DNA of 64,000 nt, taken from positions 180,575 to 244,574 of the forward strand of contig CAVPOY010000043.1 in the NCBI GenBank assembly GCA_963707135.1, given 5' to 3'. This document shows, in pieces, positions 17,063-25,792 of the stretch. Position numbers and translations under genes: made by a program. The number at the start of each line of letters is the position of its first letter. Positions within the stretch are counted from its first letter, which is position 1. The stretch comes from JBGSTR01 sp963707135 (GTDB taxonomy: Bacteria > Pseudomonadota > Gammaproteobacteria > Chromatiales > Chromatiaceae). The notes under the pieces are model-generated. The model made no database searches. It was not told the DNA's origin and saw nothing but the letters and a program-made list of their open reading frames with translations.

Positions 17063-18463
17063 CATTACACGCAACTTTAAGTGTGCGATGTAACATTCTG
17101 CCTTCACATAGCTTCTGGAGGCGGCATGGGCTGGGTGGACGACGAGTTTCGGGAGATCGATCTGGGCGACAAGCGTCGGGACCGACGCGCCGTGCGGCTG
17201 ATCGAGCGGTTGGCCGAGCGGCCGACGGCGAGCATCCCCGGGCCTGCAACGGGTGGGCGGAGACGCAGGCGGCCTACCGGTTGCTGTCTGGGGAGGACTA
17301 CGACTGGATGGACCTTCTGGAACCGCATCGCCAGTGCACCCGCGCGCGGATGGCGCCGCATCCGGTGGTGCTGTGCCTGCAGGACACCACGGAGCTGGAC
17401 TTCAACGGCCAAGCGATCGCGGGGCTGGGTCCCCTGAGCTACGAGGCGCAGCGCGGCATGTACCTGCACCCGACCTTCGCCGTGACGCCGGCGCGCGAAC
17501 CGCTGGGGGTACTGGATGCCTGGATGTGGGCACGCGAGCCCAAGGCCCCGAATGGCACCCGCCCGAGGGTTAAGGAGAGCCTGCGCTGGATGGAGGGTTA
17601 CGCGCGCGTGGCGGAGCTGGCCGCCGAGCTGCCCGAAACCCGCTTGGTCTATGTGGCGGACCGCGAGGCCGACATCCGGGAGCTGATGGTGCGGGTCCGG
17701 GAACTGGGCACACCGGCGGATTGGCTGCTGCGCTCCAAGCACAACCGGGCGCTGCCCGAGGGCGGGCGGCTGTGGGCCAAGGTGCTGGCCAGTCCGCTGC
17801 TGGGAGCGATCCGCTTCACCCTGCCCGCGGGCCGTGAGCGCACCGCCCGCGAGGTGCGCCAGGCGCTCTATGCCCAACGCCTCGCCCTCTGCGACGGCCA
17901 GCGCGGGCACTTCGAGGTCACCTGTCTCATCGCCCGTGAACTCGACGCCCCGCCGGGAGCCAAGCCAATCGAGTGGCGCCTGCTGACCAACCGCACTGCT
18001 GAGCGCCTGGAGGCCGTCGCCGAATTGATCGACTGGTACCGGGCCCGTTGGGAAATCGAGCGGCTGTTCTTGGTGCTGAAGGAAGGCTGCCGTGTCGAGG
18101 CACTGCAACTGGCGACCATGCAACGGATTGAGCGCGCCCTGGCCCTGTTCCTGGTGGTCGCCTGGCGCATCGCCCGGCTGATGCGCTTGGGGCGTACCGT
18201 ACCCGATCTGGACGCCGCCCTCCTGCTCGAACCCGAGGAGTGGCAGGCCGCTTACATCCTCGCCAAGAAACCCTTGCCCACAGCGCCCCCGCGGCTCAAC
18301 GCGGTCCTGCGCCTGATCGCCCAACTGGGCGGCTTCCTGGGACGCAAAGGCGACGGGGAGCCTGGCGTGAAAACCATCTGGCTCGGCCTTCAGCGCGTCA
18401 TGGACTTCGCCGCCGGGATCAAATTCGCCAGAGAGGCTCATGGCTTATGAGTTGTGTGTAATG
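17063..18463 (+). mobile_element. IS4-family insertion sequence
   Basis: Imperfect terminal inverted repeats bound the element: CATTACACGCAACT at 17063-17076 and AGTTGTGTGTAATG at 18450-18463, which match at 13 of 14 positions. They enclose one transposase gene whose stop codon touches the right repeat. I could not identify a target-site duplication. Confidence 0.7.
17126..18450 (+). pseudogene. IS4-family (Tn5-like) transposase, one frameshift
   Basis: It starts at the ATG at 17126, with GGAGG upstream: MGWVDDEFREIDLGDKRRDRRAV, the Tn5-type N-terminal DNA-binding domain. At about 17238 the frame shifts by one base (a G seems lost in CCCGGG) into NGWAETQAAYRLLSGEDYDW, and the rest is open. 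DDE residues are visible: DTTELDF, YVADREADI, and the YREK box YRARWEIERLFLVLK with the exact Y-2-R-3-E-6-K spacing. Apart from the frameshift the ~440-residue enzyme is complete, so the lesion may be a read error or programmed frameshifting. Confidence 0.88.
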
Positions 18464-18464
18464 T

Positions 18465-19121
18465 GATGGGTTTAAGGTCTCCAATGACCCGCGGTTCGAG
18501 GAGAAGTTACGTGACGTCGTCGGGTTGTACCTCGATCCCCCGGAGAAGGCGATCGTATTCTCGGTCGATGAGAAGAGCCAAATCCAAGCGTTGGATCGAA
18601 CGCAGCCGGGCCTGCCGCTCAAGCGCGGCAAAGCCGGCACCCTGACGCACGACTACAAACGCCACGGCACGACCACCCTGTTCGCCGCGCTGAATGTCCA
18701 CGAAGGCACCGTCATCGGCGAGTGTTTGGCGAAGCATCGCCATGATGAGTTCCTGTCCTTTCTCCGGAAACTGGACCGGGAAGCAGACAACGACCTGGAT
18801 GTGCATCTGATCGTTGACAACTACGCGACCCACAAGCACCCGAACGTCAAAGCCTGGTTGACCCAGCATCCCCGGTTTCACCTGCACTTCACCCCGACAT
18901 CAGCGTCTTGGGTGAACCTGGTTGAACGATTCTTCCGCGACATCACTGAGGAACGAATTCGTCGTAGGGTATTCCTCAGTGTGGCGGAATTGAAAGAAGC
19001 GATCACACAGTACTTGGAGCACCGAAATGCCAACCCGAAACCCTATCGGTGGACGGCGACTCCCGAGTCCATTCTTGCCAAAACCGACAAAGCTAAAGAA
19101 AAGTTAGGTACGGTGCGCTAG
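18465..19121 (+). pseudogene. IS630-family transposase, 5' end missing
   Basis: The frame runs from the right edge of the IS4 element with no start of its own (NDPRFEEKLRDVVGLYLDPP) into the IS630 DDE domain: VFSVDEKSQIQAL (D), LIVDNYATHKHPNVKAWL (D) and WVNLVERFFRDITEE (E). The N-terminal helix-turn-helix region, about 130-150 residues, is absent. It is not found on the other side of the IS4 element either, so sequence was lost, not just split. Inactive on its own. Confidence 0.88.
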
Positions 19122-19353
19122 GTTTGACGGGAGCCGTTTGGCGTCCGCCCGATGAAGGGGGTCACTGGCCGGGAGGGAGCGGGGACCGTCCTCCAGCAGG
19201 TCTGCCGCGCGGAAGCATGGCCGGGTCGATCACGTCAGGCGTAGTGTGAGGTGCTGACGAGCGCTTCGAGGGTTTGTCGATCCGGGTCACTCGGGGCCGA
19301 GATCGAAGGCCCGCTTGAGCGGGCGGGCCAAAGGGACGCCGCTCGGCTCAGCG

Positions 19354-20349
19354 TCACCCAGCCGAGAGGTCGACCAGGATTCGTCCGTGGATCTTGCCGG
19401 CGAGCATCCGCTCGAACACGTCGGCGAGTCCTTCCAGGCCGACCTGCTCGCTGGCCATTCCCGCGAGGTCCGCGGGTCGCCAATCCCCCGCGAGGTGCTT
19501 CCAGAGCTCCGCGCGGAGCGGGTAGGGTACGTCCACCGAGTTGCAGCCTAGCAGGCTGACGCCACGCAGGATGAAGGGCATGACCGTGGTGTTGAGCGAG
19601 TGCCCGCCGGCGAGTCCGATGCTGGCGATATTGCCCCAAGGGACGACGGTACGGGTGATCTGCGCGAGCAGGTCGCCACCCACGTTGTCCACCGCGCCGC
19701 CCCAGAGTGCCTTTTCGAGTGGTCGTTTGGCATCGGCCAGGGCGTCCCGACCGAGTATCTCGGTCGCGCCGAGCGCGCGCAGCCACTCGTGCAAATCAGC
19801 CTTTCCCGAGATGGCGGTCACCTGATAGCCGAGTTTGGAGAAAATTGCGACCGCCATCGAGCCGACGCCGCCGGTCGAGCCAGTGACCAGGATCGGGCCC
19901 ATCTCGGGGTGCTGCCCGTTGGTCAGCATCCGATGAACGGCAAGCGCCGCGGTGAAGCCCGCGGTGCCCAGGATCATCGCGCCGCGTGCATCGAGCCCGT
20001 CCGGCATGGGCACCAGCCAGTCGGCCGGGCAGCACAGATACTCGGCGTAACCGCCGTCGTGGTCGAAGCTCAACCCCCAGCCGGTGGCGATCACCGCGTC
20101 GCCCTCGCGGAAGCGCGGGTCGGCGGATGCCTCCACTACGCCCGCGGCGTCGACGCCCCCTACCAGCGGGAAGGTCTTGAGGATTTTACCCTTGCCGGTG
20201 CCGGCCAGCGCGTCCTTGTAGTTGACGCTCGAGTATTGAATGCGGACGAGCACCTCGCCGTCGGCGGGGACCGGCTTGGGCAGGGTCTCGAGAGCGGCGC
20301 GGTGACCCTGATCGTCGTTGTGGATACGCAGGCCTTGGTAGGTGGTCAT
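19354..20349 (-). CDS. acuI: MDR-family oxidoreductase, acrylyl-CoA reductase (AcuI/YhdH)
   Basis: 331 residues, a zinc-free medium-chain reductase. The N-terminal GroES-like domain contains SSVNYKDALAGTGKGKILKTFPLVGGVDAAG, the AcuI/YhdH signature. The NADPH-binding Rossmann fold has VTGSTGGVGSMAVAI and VDNVGGDLLAQI. The enzyme reduces acryloyl-CoA to propionyl-CoA with NADPH, detoxifying acrylate formed from DMSP, 3-hydroxypropionate or similar sources. It stands alone on the minus strand, 265 bases downstream of the fumarase gene. No DMSP lyase gene is nearby. Confidence 0.93.
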   Translation of the reverse strand: MTTYQGLRIHNDDQGHRAALETLPKPVPADGEVLVRIQYSSVNYKDALAGTGKGKILKTFPLVGGVDAAGVVEASADPRFREGDAVIATGWGLSFDHDGGYAEYLCCPADWLVPMPDGLDARGAMILGTAGFTAALAVHRMLTNGQHPEMGPILVTGSTGGVGSMAVAIFSKLGYQVTAISGKADLHEWLRALGATEILGRDALADAKRPLEKALWGGAVDNVGGDLLAQITRTVVPWGNIASIGLAGGHSLNTTVMPFILRGVSLLGCNSVDVPYPLRAELWKHLAGDWRPADLAGMASEQVGLEGLADVFERMLAGKIHGRILVDLSAG

Positions 20350-20529
20350 TCTCTATTCTCCTCGGGTGGTGTTTGTTGGGTGAATTTGCCGGTCGAGTGT
20401 TGTCGCAGAGTCAGCGTCGTCCAAAGGCGCTTCCGGTCTCTGTCTCCCCGCCGCACAGGGCCAGAGTGAAGGGGAAAAACGGCGCAAGCGATGTGCGGTC
20501 GCCGCATTTCGGAGATGCCCTCATTCTGT

Positions 20530-20549
20530 CCTTCTCCCCGGGGAGAAGG
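20530..20549. repeat. Perfect 20-bp palindrome between acuI and fumarase
   Basis: CCTTCTCCCC followed by its exact reverse complement. It lies in the intergenic region downstream of the fumarase gene and is of the extragenic palindrome type common in gammaproteobacteria. It could act as a bidirectional transcript-end hairpin. Confidence 0.6.
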
Positions 20550-20614
20550 AACGCTCATCGCGATGCCGTTGGTTCGCCCGACGAATGCCCGTTGCGATTC
20601 GGCAGTCACGAAAG

Positions 20615-22138
20615 CTAGACGACCTCCACCGGGATCTTGCCAATCCGGCTGCGCCACTCACGGGGGCCCGTGACGTGCACGGACTCCCCGCGGCTGTCGA
20701 CCGCGACCGTGACCGGCATATCGCGGACCTCGAATTCGCGGATCGCCTCCATGCCGAGATCCTCGAAGGCAATGAGACGCGACCCTTTGATCGCCTTGGC
20801 GACCAGGTAGGCCGCGCCGCCGATGGCCATCAGGTATACGGCGCCGTGGCGCTTGATGGCCTCGATGGCGACCGGCCCCCGCTCGGCCTTGCCGACCATG
20901 CCGATCAGGCCGGTCTCGGCGAGCATCTGCTCGGTAAACTTGTCCATCCGGGTCGCCGTGGTCGGTCCGGCGGGCCCGACGACCTCGTCGCGGACCGGGT
21001 CCACCGGGCCCACGTAATAGATGAACCGGCCGGTCAGATCGACACCCGGCGGCAGCGACTCGCCGCGGTCGAGCAGATCGACGATGCGCTTATGGGCGGC
21101 GTCGCGGCCGGTCAACAGCCGGCCGTTCAGCAGCAGCCGGTCGCCCGGCCGCCAGGTGGCGATCTGCTCGCGGGTCACGCTGTCCAGGTCCACGCGGGTG
21201 GCGCCTGCCGCGGCGTCCCAGGCGATGGCCGGCCAGTCGTCGAGATCGGGCGGGGTCAGGGTCGCGGGTCCTGAGCCGTCGAGCTTGAATTCGATGTGGC
21301 GGGTCGCGGCGCAGTTCGGGATGATCGCCACCGGCAGAGATGCCGCGTGGGTGGGGTAGGTGCGAATCTTCACGTCGAGGACGGTGGTCAGGCCGCCGAG
21401 CCCCTGGGCGCCGATTCCCAGCGCGTTGACCTTTTCATGGAGCTCCAGGCGCAGTTCCTCGATCGGGTTCTGGGCGCCGCGGGTCTTGACCTCCTGGATG
21501 TCGATGTTCTCCATCAGGGCTTCCTTGGCCAGCAGCATGGCCTTCTCGGCCGAGCCGCCGATCCCGATCCCGAGCATCCCCGGGGGGCACCAGCCGGCAC
21601 CCATGGTCGGCACGGTCTTGAGCACCCAGGCGACGAGATCGTCGCTTGGATTGAGGATGGTGAACTTGGACTTGTTCTCGGAGCCGCCGCCCTTGGCGGC
21701 CAGGCGCACCTCGAGCTCGTCGCCCGGCACCAGCTCCATGTGGACCACGGCCGGCGTGTTGTCGCCAGTGTTCTTGCGCGCGCCGATCGGTGGGGACACC
21801 ATCGAGGCGCGCAGTACGTTGTCCGCATTGCCATAGGCCCGGCGTACGCCCTCGTCGACCATCGCCTGCACGCCGAGCTCCGCGTCCCAGCGCACGTCCA
21901 TGCCGATCTTCAGGAACACGACCACCAGCCCGGTGTCCTGGCAGATTGGCCGATGGCCCTCGGCGCACATGCGCGAGTTGACCAGGATCTGGGCCATCGC
22001 GTCCTTGGCCGCCGGCGACTCTTCCGCCTCGTAGGCCGCGGCAAGCGACTGAATGTAGTCTTTGGGGTGATAGTAGGAGATGAACTGCAGGGCGTCGGCG
22101 ATACTCTGGATGAAGTCGGCTTGCCTGATGGTGGTCAT
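20615..22138 (-). CDS. fumA: Fumarate hydratase, class I (iron-sulfur)
   Basis: 507 residues; N- and C-terminal class I fumarase domains are in one chain. The three cysteines expected to hold the oxygen-sensitive [4Fe-4S] cluster are visible in GHRPICQDTGL, GAGWCPPGMLGIGIGG and IPNCAATRHIEF. The C-terminal domain carries YYVGPVDPVRDEVVGPAGPTTATRMD. It interconverts fumarate and malate in the TCA cycle in the cytosol. Monocistronic as far as seen; the start ATG at 22138 is the only one that keeps the usual N-terminus (IRQADFIQSIADALQFISYYHP). Confidence 0.97.
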   Translation of the reverse strand: MTTIRQADFIQSIADALQFISYYHPKDYIQSLAAAYEAEESPAAKDAMAQILVNSRMCAEGHRPICQDTGLVVVFLKIGMDVRWDAELGVQAMVDEGVRRAYGNADNVLRASMVSPPIGARKNTGDNTPAVVHMELVPGDELEVRLAAKGGGSENKSKFTILNPSDDLVAWVLKTVPTMGAGWCPPGMLGIGIGGSAEKAMLLAKEALMENIDIQEVKTRGAQNPIEELRLELHEKVNALGIGAQGLGGLTTVLDVKIRTYPTHAASLPVAIIPNCAATRHIEFKLDGSGPATLTPPDLDDWPAIAWDAAAGATRVDLDSVTREQIATWRPGDRLLLNGRLLTGRDAAHKRIVDLLDRGESLPPGVDLTGRFIYYVGPVDPVRDEVVGPAGPTTATRMDKFTEQMLAETGLIGMVGKAERGPVAIEAIKRHGAVYLMAIGGAAYLVAKAIKGSRLIAFEDLGMEAIREFEVRDMPVTVAVDSRGESVHVTGPREWRSRIGKIPVEVV

Positions 22139-22232
22139 TTGATTCTTGGTGATCGGCGCAATTGGTTGCTGTTGTGGTGCCCGCGCAGTATAGCCCGGTC
22201 GATCCGCTGGATTCCGCCGCGTTACGGCGCGC

Positions 22233-22262
22233 TTGCGCGGACGGTTGTTGGGTCTGTATTAT
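22233..22262 (+). promoter_or_regulatory. Promoter of tRNA-Val
   Basis: TTGCGC at 22233-22238 and TATTAT at 22257-22262 with an 18-base spacer, ending 17 bases before the first tRNA base. Confidence 0.6.
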
Positions 22263-22279
22263 TCCCGGCTCTCGACGAC

Positions 22280-22356
22280 AGGCGCGTAGCTCAGCTGGTT
22301 AGAGCACCACCTTGACATGGTGGGGGTCGTTGGTTCGAGTCCAATCGCGCCTACCA
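22280..22356 (+). tRNA. tRNA-Val(GAC)
   Basis: 77 bases including an encoded CCA. The acceptor arm AGGCGCG pairs perfectly with CGCGCCT. The anticodon stem CCACC/GGTGG encloses the loop TTGACAT, giving anticodon GAC (valine GUC/GUU codons). The T arm has GGTTCGAGTCC. Upstream promoter present. Confidence 0.97.
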
Positions 22357-22362
22357 AATTCC

Positions 22363-22433
22363 GGCCGCCAGCTACCAGCCGGGAACTTCCAGCCTTCGGT
22401 CATCGCCCCAGCGATTGCCGGCGGCTGGCGGCC
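22363..22433. repeat. Inverted repeat between tRNA-Val and thrS
   Basis: GGCCGCCAGC at 22363-22372 and its exact complement GCTGGCGGCC at 22424-22433 could form a long stem. It may be a tRNA 3' processing/terminator structure or a leader structure for thrS. No T-tract follows, so an intrinsic terminator is not supported. Confidence 0.4.
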
Positions 22434-22525
22434 CCGGGCTGGAGCGTGGCGGCTTTTCGTTTGTTGCCCGTGCGTCATGTGATCCCTGGTATCGATCACC
22501 ACTGAATCCCCCGAGGACTTGCCCC

Positions 22526-24445
22526 GTGCCCCGCATCACCCTTCCAGACGGCTCCGCCCGAGAATTCGACGGCGCCGTGACCGTTCACCAGGTTGCCGCG
22601 TCCATCGGCCCCGGGCTCGCCAAGGCGGCCTTGGCCGGGCGGGTCGATGGTCGTCTGGTCGACACCTCCTACCTGGTCGAGCGGGACGCGGCGCTGGCGA
22701 TTGTCACGGCCCGCGACGAGGAGGCGGCGCTGGAGCTTCTTCGCCACGACGCCGCCCATGTGATGGCGCAGGCGGTCCAGGAGCTCTACCCGGGGACTCA
22801 GGTCACCATCGGACCGGCGATCGAGAACGGCTTCTATTACGACTTCGGGCGCGACGAGCCCTTCACGCCCGAGGACCTGGAGCGGATCGAGCAGCGCATG
22901 CGGGAAATCGTAAAGCGCGATCTGCCGATCGTACGCGAGGTCTGGGACCGGGAGGAGGCGAAGCGGGTCTTCGGCGGTCTTGGCGAGACCTATAAGGTCG
23001 AGATCATCGAGGACATCATCCCGGAGGGCGAGGACGTTTCGGTCTACCGTCAGGGAGAGTGGTTTGACGTGTGCCGCGGGCCGCATCTGCCCAGCACCGG
23101 CAAGCTTGGCGACGGGTTCAAGCTGATGAAGGTGGCCGGCGCTTACTGGCGCGGGGATTCGCGCAACGCGATGCTGCAGCGCATCTACGGCACCGCCTGG
23201 CGAGACAAGAAGGAGCTCAAGACCTACCTGCATCGGCTCGAGGAGGCGGAGAGGCGCGATCACCGCAAGCTCGGCAAACAGCTCGACCTGTTCCATTTTC
23301 AGGACGAGGCCCCGGGCATGGCCTTCTGGCACGCCAAGGGCCGCGTGATCTATCGGCTGGCCGAGCAGTACATGCGCGAGAAGCTCAACGAGTACGGCTA
23401 CCAGGAGGTCGAGACGCCGCAACTGCTGGACCGATCGCTCTGGGAGCGCTCCGGGCATTGGGACAAGTTCGCGGACGGCATGTTCACCACTCATCTCGAC
23501 GACCGCGATTACGCGATCAAGCCGATGAACTGTCCCGGGCACATCCAGCTCTACAACCAGGGCCTGAAGAGCCACCGGGACCTGCCGCTGCGGATCGCGG
23601 AGTTTGGCGTCGTGCATCGCAACGAGCCCTCGGGCACGCTGCACGGGTTGATGCGCGCGCGCCGTTTCACCCAGGACGATGCGCACATCTTCTGCTCCGA
23701 GGATCAGCTCCAGGACGAGGTCGCGACCTTAATCGACATGGTGTTCGAGACCTATCGCGACTTCGGCTTCACCGACATCGCGCTGGCCCTGTCACTGCGC
23801 CCCGAGAAGCGGGTGGGCGCGGACGCTCTCTGGGACAAGGGCGAAGAGGCCCTGGCCAAGGCCCTGGACGCCAAGGGGCTCGAGTACCGCGTGCAGCCGG
23901 GGGAGGGCGCCTTCTACGGGCCCAAGATCGAGTTCACGCTGCACGACAGCCTTGGCCGCACCTGGCAGTGCGGGACGATTCAGGTGGATTTCTCGATGCC
24001 CGGCCGCCTTGGCGCGCACTACATCGCCGAGGACAACAGCAAGCAGGTCCCGGTGATGATCCACCGTGCGATTCTGGGCTCGGTCGAGCGCTTCATCGGC
24101 ATCCTGGTGGAGCACTACGCGGGCCAGCTTCCGGTCTGGCTCGCCCCGGTCCAGGCGATGGTCATGAATATCACCGATCGTCAGGCCGACTTTGTCCGCG
24201 AGGTGTCTAAGACCTTGCGGGACAAAGGCTTCCGCGTGGAATCGGACTTGAGAAACGAGAAGATCGGCTTTAAAATCCGTGAGCACACGCTGCAACGGGT
24301 GCCCTATCTCCTCGTTGTAGGTGACCGAGAGGTGGCTACTCGCACTCTCTCGGTCCGTGACCGTAGGGGTCAGGACCTCGGGTCGCTCGGGCTGGAGGAC
24401 TTTGTCCACCGGCTGGGCGACGAGGTGGCGAGCCGAACCCACTGA
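22526..24445 (+). CDS. thrS: Threonyl-tRNA synthetase
   Basis: 639 residues from the GTG at 22526, chosen because the usual N-terminus (PRITLPDGSAREFDGAV, TGS domain) begins there. The order is TGS, editing domain with HDAAHVMAQAV, class II catalytic core and anticodon-binding domain. Zinc ligands are visible in KPMNCPGHIQLY (C), RRFTQDDAHIFC (H) and VMIHRAILGSVERF (H). It charges tRNA-Thr and clears Ser-tRNA-Thr in the cytosol. First gene of the conserved thrS-infC-rpmI-rplT-pheST-ihfA block; a terminator-like hairpin separates it from infC. Confidence 0.98.
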   Translation: MPRITLPDGSAREFDGAVTVHQVAASIGPGLAKAALAGRVDGRLVDTSYLVERDAALAIVTARDEEAALELLRHDAAHVMAQAVQELYPGTQVTIGPAIENGFYYDFGRDEPFTPEDLERIEQRMREIVKRDLPIVREVWDREEAKRVFGGLGETYKVEIIEDIIPEGEDVSVYRQGEWFDVCRGPHLPSTGKLGDGFKLMKVAGAYWRGDSRNAMLQRIYGTAWRDKKELKTYLHRLEEAERRDHRKLGKQLDLFHFQDEAPGMAFWHAKGRVIYRLAEQYMREKLNEYGYQEVETPQLLDRSLWERSGHWDKFADGMFTTHLDDRDYAIKPMNCPGHIQLYNQGLKSHRDLPLRIAEFGVVHRNEPSGTLHGLMRARRFTQDDAHIFCSEDQLQDEVATLIDMVFETYRDFGFTDIALALSLRPEKRVGADALWDKGEEALAKALDAKGLEYRVQPGEGAFYGPKIEFTLHDSLGRTWQCGTIQVDFSMPGRLGAHYIAEDNSKQVPVMIHRAILGSVERFIGILVEHYAGQLPVWLAPVQAMVMNITDRQADFVREVSKTLRDKGFRVESDLRNEKIGFKIREHTLQRVPYLLVVGDREVATRTLSVRDRRGQDLGSLGLEDFVHRLGDEVASRTH

Positions 24446-24483
24446 CGTCCGGATCAGCGCAGGAGACCGCAGCCCGCGGTCGT

Positions 24484-24506
24484 CGGCCTGACCGGCCGTT
24501 TTTTTT
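24484..24506 (+). terminator. Intrinsic terminator/attenuator between thrS and infC
   Basis: Stem CGGCC/GGCCG with a 5-base loop, followed directly by eight T residues (24499-24506). Because infC-rpmI-rplT follow in the same direction with only 24 bases to the infC start, it probably acts as a partial attenuator, with infC also served by read-through or an internal promoter. Confidence 0.65.
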
Positions 24507-24530
24507 ATTTGTGCACTGGAGGAATCTGCT

Positions 24531-25049
24531 ATAGCTGCAACAAAGAGAAACCGCGTCAACAGAGAGATCAACGTCCCAGAGGTACGTCTGATCGGCGCTG
24601 ACGGAAATCAAGTCGGGATCGTGGCAATGCGTGAGGCCATGGAGATGGCGGAGGAGGCTGGTTTGGATCTGGTCGAGATCGTGCCTAACGCGGACCCCCC
24701 AGTTTGCCGGCTGATGGATTTCGGAAGATTTCTCTTTGACGAGAAAAAGAAGAAGAACGAGGCTAGGAAGAAGCAGAAGCAGGTTCAGGTCAAGGAGATG
24801 AAGTTTCGGCCAGGGACGGACGAAGGAGACTATCAGGTAAAACTACGCAACCTGACGCGTTTCCTCAACGAAGGGGATAAGGCCAAGGTAACCATGCGCT
24901 TTCGCGGGCGCGAGCACGCGCACCGCGAGCTCGGATTGGAGCTGCTCAAGCGCGTGGAGGGAGACCTGGCCCCAATCAGCATCGTGGAGCAACAACCACA
25001 GATGGAAGGACGCCAGATGGTCATGGTGCTGGGTCCCAAGAAAAAATAG
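24531..25049 (+). CDS. infC: Translation initiation factor IF-3, apparent AUA start codon
   Basis: 172 residues when started at ATA 24531: the N-domain begins RNRVNREINVPEVRLIGADGN and the C-domain ends RQMVMVLGPKKK. IF-3 binds the 30S subunit, rejects non-canonical initiation and promotes subunit splitting. There is no ATG/GTG/TTG in the right place; the first in-frame ATG (24630) would remove ~33 conserved residues. GGAGGA at 24518-24523 is ideally placed for the ATA. IF-3 genes elsewhere use AUU, AUC or AUA, giving autoregulation because IF-3 itself represses initiation at such codons. Confidence 0.95.
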   Translation: MAATKRNRVNREINVPEVRLIGADGNQVGIVAMREAMEMAEEAGLDLVEIVPNADPPVCRLMDFGRFLFDEKKKKNEARKKQKQVQVKEMKFRPGTDEGDYQVKLRNLTRFLNEGDKAKVTMRFRGREHAHRELGLELLKRVEGDLAPISIVEQQPQMEGRQMVMVLGPKKK

Positions 25050-25102
25050 CGCGGCCCTTTATCTGGCGCGCGGTCTTTTGCAAATTGCGGAGTAATGGAA
25101 AG

Positions 25103-25300
25103 ATGCCCAAACTGAAAACCAATCGCGGGGCCGCGAAGCGCTTCAAGCGCAACGCGTCCGGTTCATTCAAGTGCAACGCCTCCCACAGGCGCCACATCCT
25201 GACCAAGAAGAGCACGAAGCGGAAGCGGCACCTGCGCGCACCGAACACGCTCCACAAGGCGGATGTACGGGCGGCGCTACGGATGATTCCGTATTGCTAG
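25103..25300 (+). CDS. rpmI: Large ribosomal subunit protein bL35
   Basis: 65 residues from the ATG at 25103 (MPKLKTNRGAAKRFKRN), the standard length; the open frame extends upstream but the family start is here. Very basic, with HRRHILTKKSTKRKRHLR. Part of the 50S subunit. It sits between infC and rplT, the usual L35-L20 operon, in which L20 normally represses translation through structure in the infC-rpmI interval. Confidence 0.98.
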   Translation: MPKLKTNRGAAKRFKRNASGSFKCNASHRRHILTKKSTKRKRHLRAPNTLHKADVRAALRMIPYC

Positions 25301-25325
25301 TTGACACTGAAATCGGAGATTCGTC

Positions 25326-25682
25326 ATGCCACGCGTAAAACGCGGTGTTACCGCACATGCCCGTCACAAGAAGATCCTCAACGAGGCCAAGGGTTATTAT
25401 GGTGCCCGGAGCAAGGTCTTTCGGGTCGCCAAGCAGGCCGTCATCAAGGCCGGCCAATACGCCTATCGCGACCGCCGCCAGAAGAAACGCCAATTCCGCG
25501 CGCTCTGGATTGCCCGCATCAACGCGGCGGCCCGGGTGAACGGCCTGTCCTACAGCCGGCTGATCGACGGGTTGAAGAAGGCGGGCGTCGAGCTCGACCG
25601 CAAGGCGTTGGCCGACATCGCTTACCACGACGACGTCGGCTTCACCGCGCTAGCGGAACAGGCAAAGGCGGCCTTGGCCTAG
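25326..25682 (+). CDS. rplT: Large ribosomal subunit protein bL20
   Basis: 118 residues, the usual length: starts MPRVKRGVTAHARHKKILNEAKGYYG and includes ARINAAARVNGLSYSRLIDGLKKAGVELDRK. It binds 23S rRNA early in 50S assembly and is the known translational repressor of the rpmI-rplT operon. It follows rpmI by 25 bases. Confidence 0.98.
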   Translation: MPRVKRGVTAHARHKKILNEAKGYYGARSKVFRVAKQAVIKAGQYAYRDRRQKKRQFRALWIARINAAARVNGLSYSRLIDGLKKAGVELDRKALADIAYHDDVGFTALAEQAKAALA

Positions 25683-25715
25683 ATATTCAGTATCCTGCCC
25701 GCCCGCGCCCTTGAG

Positions 25716-25748
25716 AAAAAGGGAAAGGCCCCGGTCTTTCCCTTTTTT
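25716..25748 (+). terminator. Hairpin with T-tract between rplT and pheS
   Basis: AAAAAGGGAAAG and CTTTCCCTTTTTT form a 12-bp stem around an 8-base loop and provide a T-rich tail. Its position matches the pheST attenuator of E. coli, but I see no phenylalanine-rich leader peptide upstream, so it may be a simple partial terminator. Confidence 0.75.
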
Positions 25749-25792
25749 GTTGAGATGCGGCGGGGCGGGTAACCTCGACGGAAGACTCTGGA

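Noticed and set aside
17104..18441. 445-codon minus-strand frame over the IS4 transposase
   Set aside because: Exact complement of a transposase with a full DDE triad; no protein family features of its own.
25683..25792. pheM-like leader peptide controlling pheST
   Set aside because: A terminator-type hairpin is present, but no start codon with a run of phenylalanine codons lies before it.
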